A stretch of 64,000 nt of DNA. It comes from Zonotrichia leucophrys gambelii (lineage: Eukaryota; Chordata; Aves; Passeriformes; Passerellidae). The notes below the pieces were generated by a model. It saw nothing but the letters and a program-made list of their open reading frames with translations, searched no databases and had not been told where the DNA came from. This document shows, piece after piece, positions 49,900-60,190 of this stretch. Position numbers and translations under genes: made by a program. Numbering within the stretch: the stretch's first letter is position 1; each line of letters starts with the position of its first letter. The stretch is taken from NCBI RefSeq assembly GCF_028769735.1, contig NC_088171.1:59889716-59953715 (forward strand), given 5' to 3'.

Positions 49900-52800
49900 T
49901 ATGTATACATAGAAACTCAAAAATCTTGCAGCTGGAAGCCCAGGTGGACAAGGTGTTGGGCTATAAGCAAACTGCAGAATTATACAAGAGAAAACAGAAT
50001 AAAACCTAAACAGCCATCTTCAGAAAGATGTGGATTGCATTCAAGCCTAGTGAGTCAGAGTACTCCTCACTCCCTGCGTACATCTCTCAAGGGATCTGGA
50101 TCTCCTCTTATTTTACATTGTTATGGCTAAGATTAAAAAAGACCAGAGCATCACCCTTTGTTTTTAGATGCTCTTACCTGGTGCCCATGGGTTCCTTCAC
50201 ATGTGCACACTTGAAACCATGCACGCCACCCTCTCTGTGATATTCAAACTTTTGAGCCTTGTGAAATTGTTGTAACCAACCAATATAGTAAAGCGAAAAG
50301 CAGCAACGCTGCCTAAGCTAAACCAGTACTTCATGCCTTTCCACAAAGCCCACCCAGCCTGGAAATACTTTTGAAGTGTAAAGTGTAGAAACCAATCTCG
50401 CTCATAATAGCCACAGGATTTGTAAATAGCTTCTTAATAACATTTGTAACTCCTGTGCTTTCATCACAAGAGGATTACACAAGTCCAGGGTTTCTAAGTG
50501 CATAGTTCTTCGGTATAGTGTCTACTACACAACTTCCCTTTCAGTCTTCTAATTTTTTCTTTCTTCTCCTCCAGCAGGTGACAGACATACTATATGCTCT
50601 CCTGGTATACCTCATAGGGCAAGATATTTTTAGTGATCTGTAAAAATATTTTGCATTTTGCCTTGCCTAGGTCTCTATAATGCCAGTATATGGGACTGGA
50701 ATCTTGAGTCAATGCCTATGAGATCCCAAAGTAATGCATCAAGAGAAGAAAATGGAAACCTACCTATGCAGACATATGAAGTCACCCTCTAATTATTCTA
50801 ATTCCCATGTCTAAATATATTATTTCATGGTATCAGGGTGAACTAGAGCATTTGGAAATTACCTGACATTCAAGTTCGTGAGTTCCCATCAGTTCAAACC
50901 CCTTTGACCTGTGTGGAGAAAACATCTTCAGCAGTTGAAATGCATAATAAAAAGAGACTTCTCTGCCCTGCTGTTTGCAGTGTGCTATGGAAATACCTTA
51001 ACAAACATTAAATGAGCTTGTTCAAAGGCCGTGAGCAGGAGAAATAGACAGATCTGCACAAGATAAGGCAGTTTTGCAGGTCATCTTGGGCAGAAAATTT
51101 AGTGATCCAAGACAGTTCATTTAAAGACTTCTGGGCTATCTCTGTGCTCAACTGCAGGAGGCTGGGGAGAGTTTGTTTCACACAGCTTAGATGACTAAAG
51201 GAAGTGTACTGCTTAAGCTAAATTTTTACAGCACTCTTATGGATACAAATAAATATTCTGAAGAGATCACTTACCCAATTGCTTTTAAATATCTATATTT
51301 GGATGAGATAAACCTCACCCTTTTCTGTCCACTGAATATAGAGGGCTTAGATTTCTAGCTTTGAGACAGATATCTACATGTTAAAGTCTAATGCAAAGGA
51401 GAGAGATCCCCACCTCTACCTTTTTAGATAGGTAGAAAAAACCCATCTGTTTCTTTCAGTTCTGTGCTAATTCTGAATTCTAAATGGAGCAATATAATCT
51501 CGAATTCATATACATCAGAAATGAACACAGCTGCTTGGTTGTTGGTCTGATGGTTGGACCACATGAACCTCTGGGGTTATGTAGTCTTGTTAATACACAA
51601 GGCACTGAGATGCACATGTTTCTGGGTGCACAGCAGAGGGAACATGTAGAAATCCTGCACTGCATCATCACAGTAGCCTAATACATGACCAAAGCCACCA
51701 CGCGTCAGAAAGCAGCATTCAGTCAGTGTTTGAGATATTTATACAGCTAGTGACAGAACTATGTGAAGAACAAACTACTGACCACCCCACTCACTTCCCT
51801 CCTCCCACCCTTTTGGACTGAAGCCCCTGATTTGCTCACTGAAGAAGGAGAAGAAACATTCACCACAAAATTGTGCTCAGATCGATGAACAGGGGCTAAA
51901 GTCTGAGCTCAAAACTGCTACTAGTGTTGGACCCCATCTTGCCCTCTACTAGTGTGTGGTTCTGAGAAGCCATTCCCCTTTGGACATCTATTTGGTAACT
52001 CTACCAAAACCACATACAAAGGAAGTTGGTAATTTCTAAATGAAGCATTGCAGTTCAAAACTGCTGAACTGTGTGTAAAAATTCTGTGTCCTGAGATTAA
52101 AAGTCTTTAACACTTTGTTGGTGTAAACCTTGGTGTTCCTTCTGAAGCCCTGAAAAGACCACTCATTAATCAAATAAAAATTGTCATGCTCCCATGTACA
52201 GAAGAAGACTACTAATGTTAGCAAGCAGAAAAGAAGGCTACTGTCTCCCCAAATCTTGGCTCAAATTTCAGTCAGTAATTAATAAGGCACTGTGAGTTAT
52301 TTGCTTTTAACAAAAAGTGAACTCTGAATTGCAGGTTAACAAATCTTAAAGAGAGACAAAGGTCTAAACCAGATATAATTCAGGAGGAAGGAATTGCCCA
52401 ACACACTAAAACCAAAGAAAGATATTTTAATGTAAATCAATACCCAGAAACTAGTGAGGAGAGAGAAAAAGTTCAGATATGTTGTACGCTATGCTGATTT
52501 TTCTCCCTATGGTTTCTGCTACTGTGGTGTCTCACTCCATTTAAACCCCTTTGTAATCTTACAGCTTATGAATCTTTCAAGTTCCATTGAATCCCACATC
52601 TTTGCTCAGCATTTTAATTTATAGTACTTGCACTAGGTGGCATAGAAGGGAGAGGTCTGTCCTCATGTCTGTTAAAAAAAAGTGTACTTCAGTCTTTAAA
52701 CTGCATCATTAGCTTCTCCACCATTTTGTGTGATGGCAACTGGGGGCTTTTCAGCAATGGGACCAGTACCAGCACAGAAGGAGAGGTGAATCAGTGTGCA

Positions 52801-53564
52801 AGAAGTGAAACATGCACACCTGGCCCATGTTACACAAAAATTAGAAAAATACTTCAAAAGATGTTCCTAGTAAAACACGGTATGTTTTGTACTGTGGCCT
52901 ACTGTGCATTGGCAAGACTTAGGCTTTTCAAAAAAAGTGCAAGGAGTTTTAAGGGCTTTAATTCTCTAATATCAGCCAATGAAAATAGAAAGTTTGCAAT
53001 CATAGAAATTAGGGAGTGTTGAAATTTCTCCTTATACCCAGAACAGTTCAATACAGAGGGTGTTCCTCTTGGTCTCATTCTGATTTTAGTTATTTATACT
53101 GGGGGCTATTTCCCTGTCAAACTTTCTTCAGCACATGTTCCCACTGAAGCTGTGTAAACAAGTCTCAGAGAAGCTGATGAATTTTGCAAGTTTAATTTTC
53201 TGATGGATCTGTCAGCTATCACTATTTTGAGCCAAGAGACCTGACAAAAACTGTTTTGGTCACCAGCTGCCCAACTCCAGACATGAACTCCTGTGCTCTA
53301 CTCTGCTTCCTCCTTCCTAGTGGTCCTTCTAAGGAATGATCCTCCATTGTCTGAGCAAGGAAAGTGTTGCATTGAGTATTTTGCAGGTCCACCAACACCT
53401 GTAGTCTGAAACAGTGCTCTGCATGAAACCTGCAGTAGGGTCATGGCCTGATCTCTGTAAATCTCATCCTAATCTCTTACATAAGGAGAAGGTAACTTCA
53501 AACATGAAGTTTAATTCCTATTTCAGAGCGTGTGTAACAAAAATTTAATTGCAGGGCTGGATAG
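49900..53564. other. Non-coding stretch
   Basis: Unique sequence without recognised genes, RNA genes or transposons. The 98-codon open frame at 52726-53022 has no recognised domain or splice context. Confidence 0.5.
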
Positions 53565-53569
53565 ACATG

Positions 53570-54594
53570 TGTTGTGGTTTGACATTGGACAAACATCAGG
53601 CACTCACTAAAGTCACTCACTCTCCCTCCCCTGCCACAGCTAGGCAGAAGAGACAAAATGTAATGAAGGCTTCATGAGCAGACATAAGGACCTGGAAAAA
53701 ACACTCCAAGGGAAAAAAGGTTGAATTTAGAAATAAAAAGTGAGTTTATTACTAACAAAATTAGAGAAGGGTGATGAGAAGTAAAATAAGCCCTCATAAA
53801 ACACCTTTTCTTTTCTTAACCCCTACCTCTTTGCCACCGACAGCTCAGGGAGACAGGGTGTGGGGGTTTTGGTCAGTTTATCATCTGATGCTTTCTTCCA
53901 CTACACAGAGAGAGGAATCCTTCCCTGTGAGACCGTGGGGTCCCTCCCATGGGACACAGCTCTCTGTGAATGCTCCAGCATGTTTGCACTCTCAGAAGCA
54001 GCAGCCCTGTCCAAAATGCTGTGGTATGGATCACTCTTCCAGGGGTGCAGTCCTCCAACGACAGGCTGCTCCAGCCTGGAAGCAGGGGCCCCTCTCTTCA
54101 TTGGGTCTCCCACTGGGTAACAGCCTCTTCCAGAAATCCACCTGCTCTGGCATGGTCACCCCTCCCATGGGCTGCAGGTGAATCTCTGCATCCCCCATGG
54201 ATCCCCATGGGCTGCAGGGGCACAGCTGCTTTACCATGGCCATCAGTCACCACGGCCTGCAGAGGAATCTCAGCTCCAGTGCCTGGAGCACCTCTTCCCC
54301 TCCTTCTCCACTGACCTTGCTGCCTCCATGTTTCCCTCACATATTCTCACCTCCTCCTCTTCTCTGACTAGAAAAAACTGAGCCCCCACTTTGTTGTGAT
54401 TTTCTTCTTAAATATGCTATTACAGAGGTGTTACCATCATCTGTAATTGCCGGAGGCTTGGCCAGAGGCATGTCCATCTTCTGAGCCATCAGGAATTTTC
54501 TCTGCAGGACATGGTGAAAGCTTCTAGCAGCTTCTGACAGAAGCCACCTCTGTGGCCCCCACTACCAAAAACCAGGTCATGAAAAACCAACACA
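53570..54594. mobile_element. Solo LTR of an avian ERVL-type element with 5-bp target duplication
   Basis: The element starts TGTTGTGGTTTG and ends AAAACCAACACA, so it has TG...CA ends with an imperfect inverted repeat. The 5 bp before it (acatg, 53565-53569) are repeated exactly after it (acatg, 54595-54599), as expected for ERVL-type integration. The interior shares landmarks with 25051-26147: 'gagaagtaaaataag' at about 53776, 'ctgctccagcctggaagcag'-type units, 'catgggctgcagg' units, 'cctggagcacctcttcccct', and 'cagcttctgacagaagccac' near the end. At 1025 bp with no adjoining gag-pol, it is a solo LTR left by recombination between two LTRs. Open frames of up to 136 codons inside it come from repeat composition. 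Transcription direction could not be fixed. Confidence 0.9.
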
Positions 54595-54599
54595 ACATG

Positions 54600-54989
54600 C
54601 TGTCTGCCAAGGTGTTTCAGGTTTCTAGTGTCTTTTGCTGAGTTATTATTGTCAAAGACCTTCTGTTTGTTTTAGCTGAACCATCTTTGGTGGTGCGGAT
54701 TTATCTTCATAGAACCTCATCTATTCTCCTCCTATGGGAAAGAGTTTAACTATAATTCCTTGTGTGTCTTCTGTGTTGGCTCAAGAGTGACTGCTTTCTT
54801 TGTCAGTTTTGGGTAAGAGAGTCACTTGCATTTTTTCAGAAGAGAGATCGTTGACATGTGGAGAAAATAGGTGGATATAAACTTTGCACTTACTGGCATC
54901 TGCAGTAGACAACAGAGAATATGTAGGGCTTGAGAGAAAGCCTTTTGAAACGCAACAAAGTTTAATGCATAAGTTCAAAATTTGTTCCT
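54600..54989. other. Unique spacer between the solo LTR and a CR1
   Basis: About 390 bp of unique sequence with no feature recognised. Confidence 0.5.
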
Positions 54990-55341
54990 AATTTCTGCTG
55001 GAGGACATCTACACCAATGCATGCAGCATGGGCAGCAAACCTGAGGAGCTGGAATCCATAGTGCAGCAGGAAATCTGTGACAAAATTGCCATCGTGGAAT
55101 CATGGTGGGATGACTTTCAGAACTGAAAGGCTGCAATGGAGGGCTGTAAACTCTTCAGAAGGGATTGGGAAGGAAGGAGAAGCAGTGGAGTGTCATTGGT
55201 TTTGATTGTCTAGAGCTTAAAAATGATTACGACAGGGTTAAGTATTTGTGGGTCAGAATTAGGGGTAAGGCCAATAGAGCAGATATGATCATGGGAGTCT
55301 GTTATGGACCACCCAACTAAGGTGAAGAGGCAGACAAAACA

Positions 55342-55560
55342 TTGTGTATTATTATTGGGGTGGACTCCAGCTTACGAGATGTCTGCTGGAAATACAACAT
55401 AGTAGAGAATAAGGAGTCTAGGAGACTGCTGAAGTGTGTGTTAAGAGAGAACTTCCTGGCACAGCTGATGAGGGAGCTGACTAGGGAATGTGCCTCACTG
55501 GACCTGGAGTGTGTGACCAAAAGGACTGATGGGCAATGTGATGTTTGGAGGCTGTCTTAG
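55342..55560 (+). pseudogene. Remnant of CR1 ORF2 endonuclease
   Basis: This is the longest open piece of the CR1 endonuclease, about 72 codons. It shows DVCWKYN followed by NFLAQLMRELTRECASLDL, which in intact copies reads NFLTQLVSEPTRGGAPLDL. Catalytic Asp/Asn residues of the preceding GDFN motif are replaced. It is part of the dead CR1 and not an independent gene. Confidence 0.75.
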
Positions 55561-56363
55561 GCACAGTTATCCTGAGATGATGGTGCTTCTGATTCTTGGA
55601 GAAGGAAGGGGTTCAGCAGAACTGCCAAATTGGACTTCCATCACGTGGACTTTTCTTTAGGAGCCTGTTGACTGAGTGCTTTGGTAGGCAGTCCTGAAGG
55701 GCAAAGGAGTCCAGGAAGGTTGGACATTATTCAGGAAGGAAATCTTAAAGGTGCAGGAGCAGGCTGCCTGGTTTTCTGGAAGACGAGCCAGCAGGCAAGA
55801 AGACAACTGTGGCTGAACAGAGAACTTTGTCTGGAACTCAGGAAAAAATGAGAGTTTATTAACTTTGAAGAAGGACCAGGCAACTCTGGAGAATTACAGG
55901 GAAGTTGCGTGATCATGCAGGGAGAAAATTAAAAGGGCCAAAGCCCAGCTAGAACCTAATCTGGCTACTACCATGTAAGACATCAAAAATGCTTCTATAA
56001 ATACATCAGCAAAAAAAGGAGGGCTAAGGAGGATCTCCAGCCTTTATGGAAACATAGTGAAAAAGGCTGAGGGAAAGGTTGAAGTAGTTAGGGCCTTCTT
56101 TGCCTCAGTCTGCAATAGTAAGACCAGTTATTCTCCAGGACCCAGCCCCCTGAGCCAGAAGACAGGGATGGGGATCAGAATAAAGTCCCCATAATCCAGG
56201 AGGAGAGAGTCAGTGGCCTGCTACATCACTGAGACATACAAAAGTCTGTGGGGCCAGATGTGATCCACCCAAGGGTTCTGAGGGAGCTAGCTGGTGGAAG
56301 TGCTCACTGAGTTACTTTCCATAATTTATCAGCAGTCCTGGCTATCTGGGGAGGTCTCATTGG

Positions 56364-56591
56364 TTGGACATTGTGACATTCATCTACAAGAAGAGCAGGG
56401 AGGAGGATCCAGGTAACTACAGGCCTGTCAATCTGGTCTCTGTACTAAGGAACATCATGGAGCCGTACATCTTGAATGGCATCACATATCATGTAAAAGA
56501 CAACCAAAGGATCAAGCCCAGCCAGCATGGGTTTATGAAGGACACGTCCTGCTTGATCAGCCTGGTTTCATTCTACAACAAGGTGACTTAG
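56364..56591 (+). pseudogene. Remnant of CR1 ORF2 reverse transcriptase
   Basis: An open piece of about 75 codons covering the amino-terminal reverse-transcriptase motifs: YKKSREEDPGNYRPVNLVSV, IMEPYILNGI, SQHGFMKDTSCLISL. It stops just before the catalytic block A (AFDTV in intact copies), which is destroyed in the following bases. It is decayed transposon sequence. Confidence 0.8.
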
Positions 56592-57173
56592 TGAATGAGG
56601 CAAAGGCTGTTGATGTTGTCTACCTGAACTTGAGACTGTTGTCCACAGCATTCTCCTGGAGAAACTGACAGCCCGTGGCTTAGACAGGAATACACTTTGC
56701 TGGGTTAAGAGCTGGCTTCATGGCCAGGTCCAGACAGTTGTGGTGAATGGAGGTGGCCTGGTGGCCTGTCACAGGTGTTGTTCCTCATGCTGGGGCCAGT
56801 CCTGCTTGACATCTTTATCAATGATGTGGACAAGGGGGTTGAGTGTCCTCAGTCAGTTTGCAGAGGACCCTGAATTGGGTGTGAGTATGCAGCTGCTGGA
56901 GGGCTGAAGTCTCTGCAGAGGGATCTGGACAGGCTGGATTGCTAGCTTGAGGAAAAGTGCCAGGTCCTGCATTTGGGTCACAACAACTTCATGCATTGGT
57001 ACAGGCTTAGCAAAGAGTGTCTGGAAATCTGCCTGGAGGGAATGTACCCGAGGAAGATGCTTTCTAAACCTTATAGACAAGGTTTAGCAGTGGGCCTGGC
57101 AGAGTTTTGTTAATGCTTGGTCTTGATGACCTTAAAGGTCTTTTCCAACCTAGACCATTCCATGATTCTGTGA

Positions 57174-59105
57174 AATATAAGGTCTTTGTAAGCTTATTTC
57201 ACAACAATATTTACAAAGTGTTTGGAAATATGTGAAATATCAGCAAATAATAAATAAAATGCCCTTTAAAACATATTGTTGATGTTTTTCTTATTTCCTT
57301 CAAGAGCAAACGCATATCAAATTGTCCCATAATTAAGATTTTCAAATATGGTTTTGGCTTGCTGTCTGCTCTGAAGGAAGCAAGGGTGTGTTTAGGGTTG
57401 GAATATTGTAGCATGCTCATGCGGTGTCCTCAGCATCACCTACACTCAGCATCTCAAACTCACCTCTTTTTCTGTGTGAACACAGTGCACAAGCCAGTCT
57501 TTCTGCTCCACCAAAGCAAATCTCTGTGGGATGCTCAGCCAGCTGCTGCCTGCAGGCTCAGTGTTCTGCAGGGTCCCAGCTGCTGGCCAGAGGCAGCGTG
57601 TTTGCCCTGGGAGCTGCAGGAGCCCTTGCTGTGCCGGGGCTGTGCTGAGGCTCAGATTACGCTGCAAGGCACAGCAAGGAGGGACGCCTGTCAGAAAATG
57701 GGATGTGAGTGACTCCTGAACAGCCACACATGCTGCACCATCGTGTTATTTGTGAATGAGCAACCTCATCAATGTTCCCTTTACTTCTAAACGCTGTCAC
57801 AATATTGCAACCCACCAAGCTGTGTTGTAACTTACCAGGAGCTAAAGCTTTTTGGTCTCTGCCCATGAACCTGTGTTGAGTGAAGTGCTGCTTTCTGAAC
57901 AGGGGGCAAAACAATCATTTGTGTTCAGGCTTCTCTGCTTTGCCCTTTACAGTCACTAAACCAGTTCCTTGCTTTCTTCAGTATCCAGAGACCATCAAAG
58001 TGGCCAAAACTCCCTCTAACTATCCACTCTATACTCCCCCTTTTCCACTGTACTGACTATGGCTTCATATTTAGAAAGTTTGAACTGGTGAGTGTTCAGG
58101 ATGTGAGAGACTCAAAAGTTCACTATGCATGGACAGGGAAGAAAGACAAGTTTGAAAAAGTATAAAAAGCAGGGCCTAAAATGACATTCTTTCTTCCTCT
58201 CCTCCTCCCTTCATGCGCTCACACAGATTCTGCCTCCTTAAGCACTTTTGCACTGACCTTTTTTTTCCTTTCCCCTTTTTATTTCTCTCTGTATATACTG
58301 AGGGGAAAAGAAAGGTACACAGCCATTTTTACGAGAATGTTGACTGAGGGTGGTCACCATCTGTGCAAACTGTCTGAAATTGTGACTTCCTCTTTGCCTT
58401 CTCTTCCATCTGAGAGAAAACCTCACTTTTAGATATCCAGAGAATATTATTGCCCACAACCCTCACCACCATGCTTCCCCTGACTGCCCCCCTTCGCATG
58501 ATTGGTGTTTTCCAGTCAAAACATGCCTCTCTCTTGCCTGAAAGGGCTTCTTTAATAAAGTAGACATCCTGTTTAAGATTTGAGGATTTGACTAGTTAGC
58601 ACCAGGAACTCTGATGTGATGACTGGGGGACTGAAACAGAGAGGCCTAGCATGGTTGTTTATTAGAACAGCAAATAATTAAATTTACTACTTATTTGCAG
58701 GATAAAGAATTTGTCTCCTTGCTCTCTCTTCTTCCACAATTACATGTTAGACCCTCAGAAACCCTGAGGATGAAATCTAGGCCCGCAGATTTTTTTCAGT
58801 TTAGCAAAGCTACATATTAAATTTGCCTTACTAAAACTGAGCAAACCTCTAATATTTGAGGTATAAGCAAACCTCTTATACAAAGGCTTTTCCAGGTACA
58901 ATGTGTCTGGTTGAAGACAGCACTGCCCTAAGTGCTGTTCACTAACTGGAGATTGCATTGCACTCTTGTGGGTGCTCCCTAATATATTTCTAAGAAAAAT
59001 TAGTCTAGCTGACTTTACCTGAAGAAGGTATATGCCAGCAAAAATGAGCTGATGGCAGGCTGTGCCAGAGAGGGACAATACAGGTGCTGAATGGTGGGAA
59101 AAAAC
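57174..59105. other. Non-coding stretch with a GC-richer patch
   Basis: Directly after the CR1. GC rises at about 57420-57680, with many CAGC/CTGC strings and overlapping open frames on both strands, none recognisable. The rest is AT-rich and unique, with a pyrimidine-rich stretch at about 58175-58290. Confidence 0.5.
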
Positions 59106-59212
59106 ATAATAATAAAAATAACATAAACAGTAATAGTAATAATAATAATAATAATAGTGATAGTGATAATAATAATAATAGTGATAGTAATAATAATAAT
59201 AATAATAATAAC
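59106..59212 (+). repeat. Imperfect (TAA/AAT)n trinucleotide microsatellite
   Basis: About 105 bp of AAT units interrupted by GTGATAGTGAT-type variants, giving a higher-order pattern. Because neither the AAT nor the GAT phase contains a stop, it prolongs open frames: poly-Asn/Ser/Asp on the plus strand (within a 170-codon frame, 59084-59596), and poly-Leu and poly-Ile on the minus strand. These are artefacts of the repeat. Confidence 0.95.
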
Positions 59213-60122
59213 AGCAACAACATGCACAGCAGCCTTGAAATTGACCTCTATTCTATAGACTACAGACAGACACCTTCTAGATCTATCTGTGCCTACAGAA
59301 ACAGTCACAGCCCTTCCCAGCAGCATGTTTCTGTCCATGTGGGATCTGGCAGCCCTTCAGGCGCCTCCCTGACCCAGTCCTGGCCAAAGGAGCCTGATGA
59401 GCTCCAGGGGAGTGCTCTGCCAGCTTTACTGGCTGAAATAAGGCAAAATCTGGCAACCTGGAGGAAAAAGAAGCAGGAAAGACAGCCTGTTCAGCTTGTA
59501 TTGATTACTGACAGAAATGAAACCACAGTCAACTGGTTTAGCTGTGTTTGGATTAGGAGGTTGCAAGAATTACCTGCAGTATTTGCTGTTTGCTAATGCA
59601 GGCAAATCCCCACAATGCATGCTGAGTTCAGAGTCCTTTGTCACTGAAAACAATCTTGATCCTAAATCTGCTTAAAAATGGTACTTAAAATTATTTTCAG
59701 CCGTCTTTAATTTATTATTGCCACTATTTTTACTTTTTTTTTTTTTAATCACAACAGCAGAAGCAATGCCCTTCACACTTCCATGGTAAACTTCTATGTG
59801 CAATTTTACAAATTCTTTTAATGCTACATAGCAGCTTGGCTTCTCAAAATGCTGTGGGAGTAGGGTATTGTTGTTCTGGCTCTGATGTGACTTAAGAGAA
59901 TAGCCTAAGGCATCAGAGTTGTAACTTGTGATCAGACAAAAGTTCTCTGAAGGGGAAAGTTGCAGAGACAAGGAGGCTGATTGAATATGTGGGCATTAAG
60001 CTTATTCCAGGATCTTTTTCATGCATTCTTTCTAAACCAGTCAGATGTGTATAAAGTTACCACAGCCCTTGCAAAATTGGAAATGAACATAGGAAGTGAT
60101 ATTTTTGAAGCAGACGTTTCAA
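59213..60122. other. Non-coding stretch
   Basis: Unique sequence. The frame extending from the trinucleotide repeat remains open to 59596 but contains no recognised domain. A T-run lies at about 59735-59747. Confidence 0.5.
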
Positions 60123-60190
60123 TTTTTTTTTTTTTTTTTAATCAAGGTACCTTTTCCTCAAAGAAAACCTGTTAGAAAAAAAAAAAAAAA
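60123..60190 (+). repeat. T17 and A15 homopolymers in inverted arrangement
   Basis: A run of 17 T (60123-60139) and a run of 15 A (60176-60190) flank 36 bp of unique sequence. They could pair as a 15-bp A:T stem. No transposon ends or target duplication were recognised around them. Confidence 0.85.

Larger units (their letters stand above)
54990..57173 (+). mobile_element. CR1 LINE, 2.2 kb, 5'-truncated and internally deleted
   Basis: This is the longest transposon in the window. It begins at the start of the CR1 ORF2 endonuclease: 'ctggaggacatctacaccaa', 'gtgcagcaggaaatctgtga', then 'gtggaatcatggtgggatga', where intact copies read TETWWDD. The endonuclease continues with VGVCYRPPN-like (about 55290) and GDFNLPDVCWKYN-like (about 55365; here DSSLRDVCWKYN) motifs. 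Reverse transcriptase starts near 56370 with YRPVNLVSVLRNIME and QHGFMKDTSCL. The following AFDTV block has lost its catalytic residues. A VTSGVPQGSVLGP-like block and 'atctttatcaatgatgtgga' are at about 56765-56830. The element then jumps at about 57055 from the 'gagggaatgtacc' region to a 3' tail ending 'ccaacctagaccattccatg', so several hundred bases of the late ORF2 are missing. Stops and frameshifts throughout mean it is dead. Confidence 0.92.

Noticed and set aside
53771..54381. Overlapping open frames up to 136 codons on both strands
   Set aside because: They sit inside the solo LTR at 53570-54594. This is composition, not a gene.
59005..59338. Poly-Leu and poly-Ile frames resembling membrane segments on the minus strand
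   Set aside because: They are translations of the AAT/ATT trinucleotide repeat.
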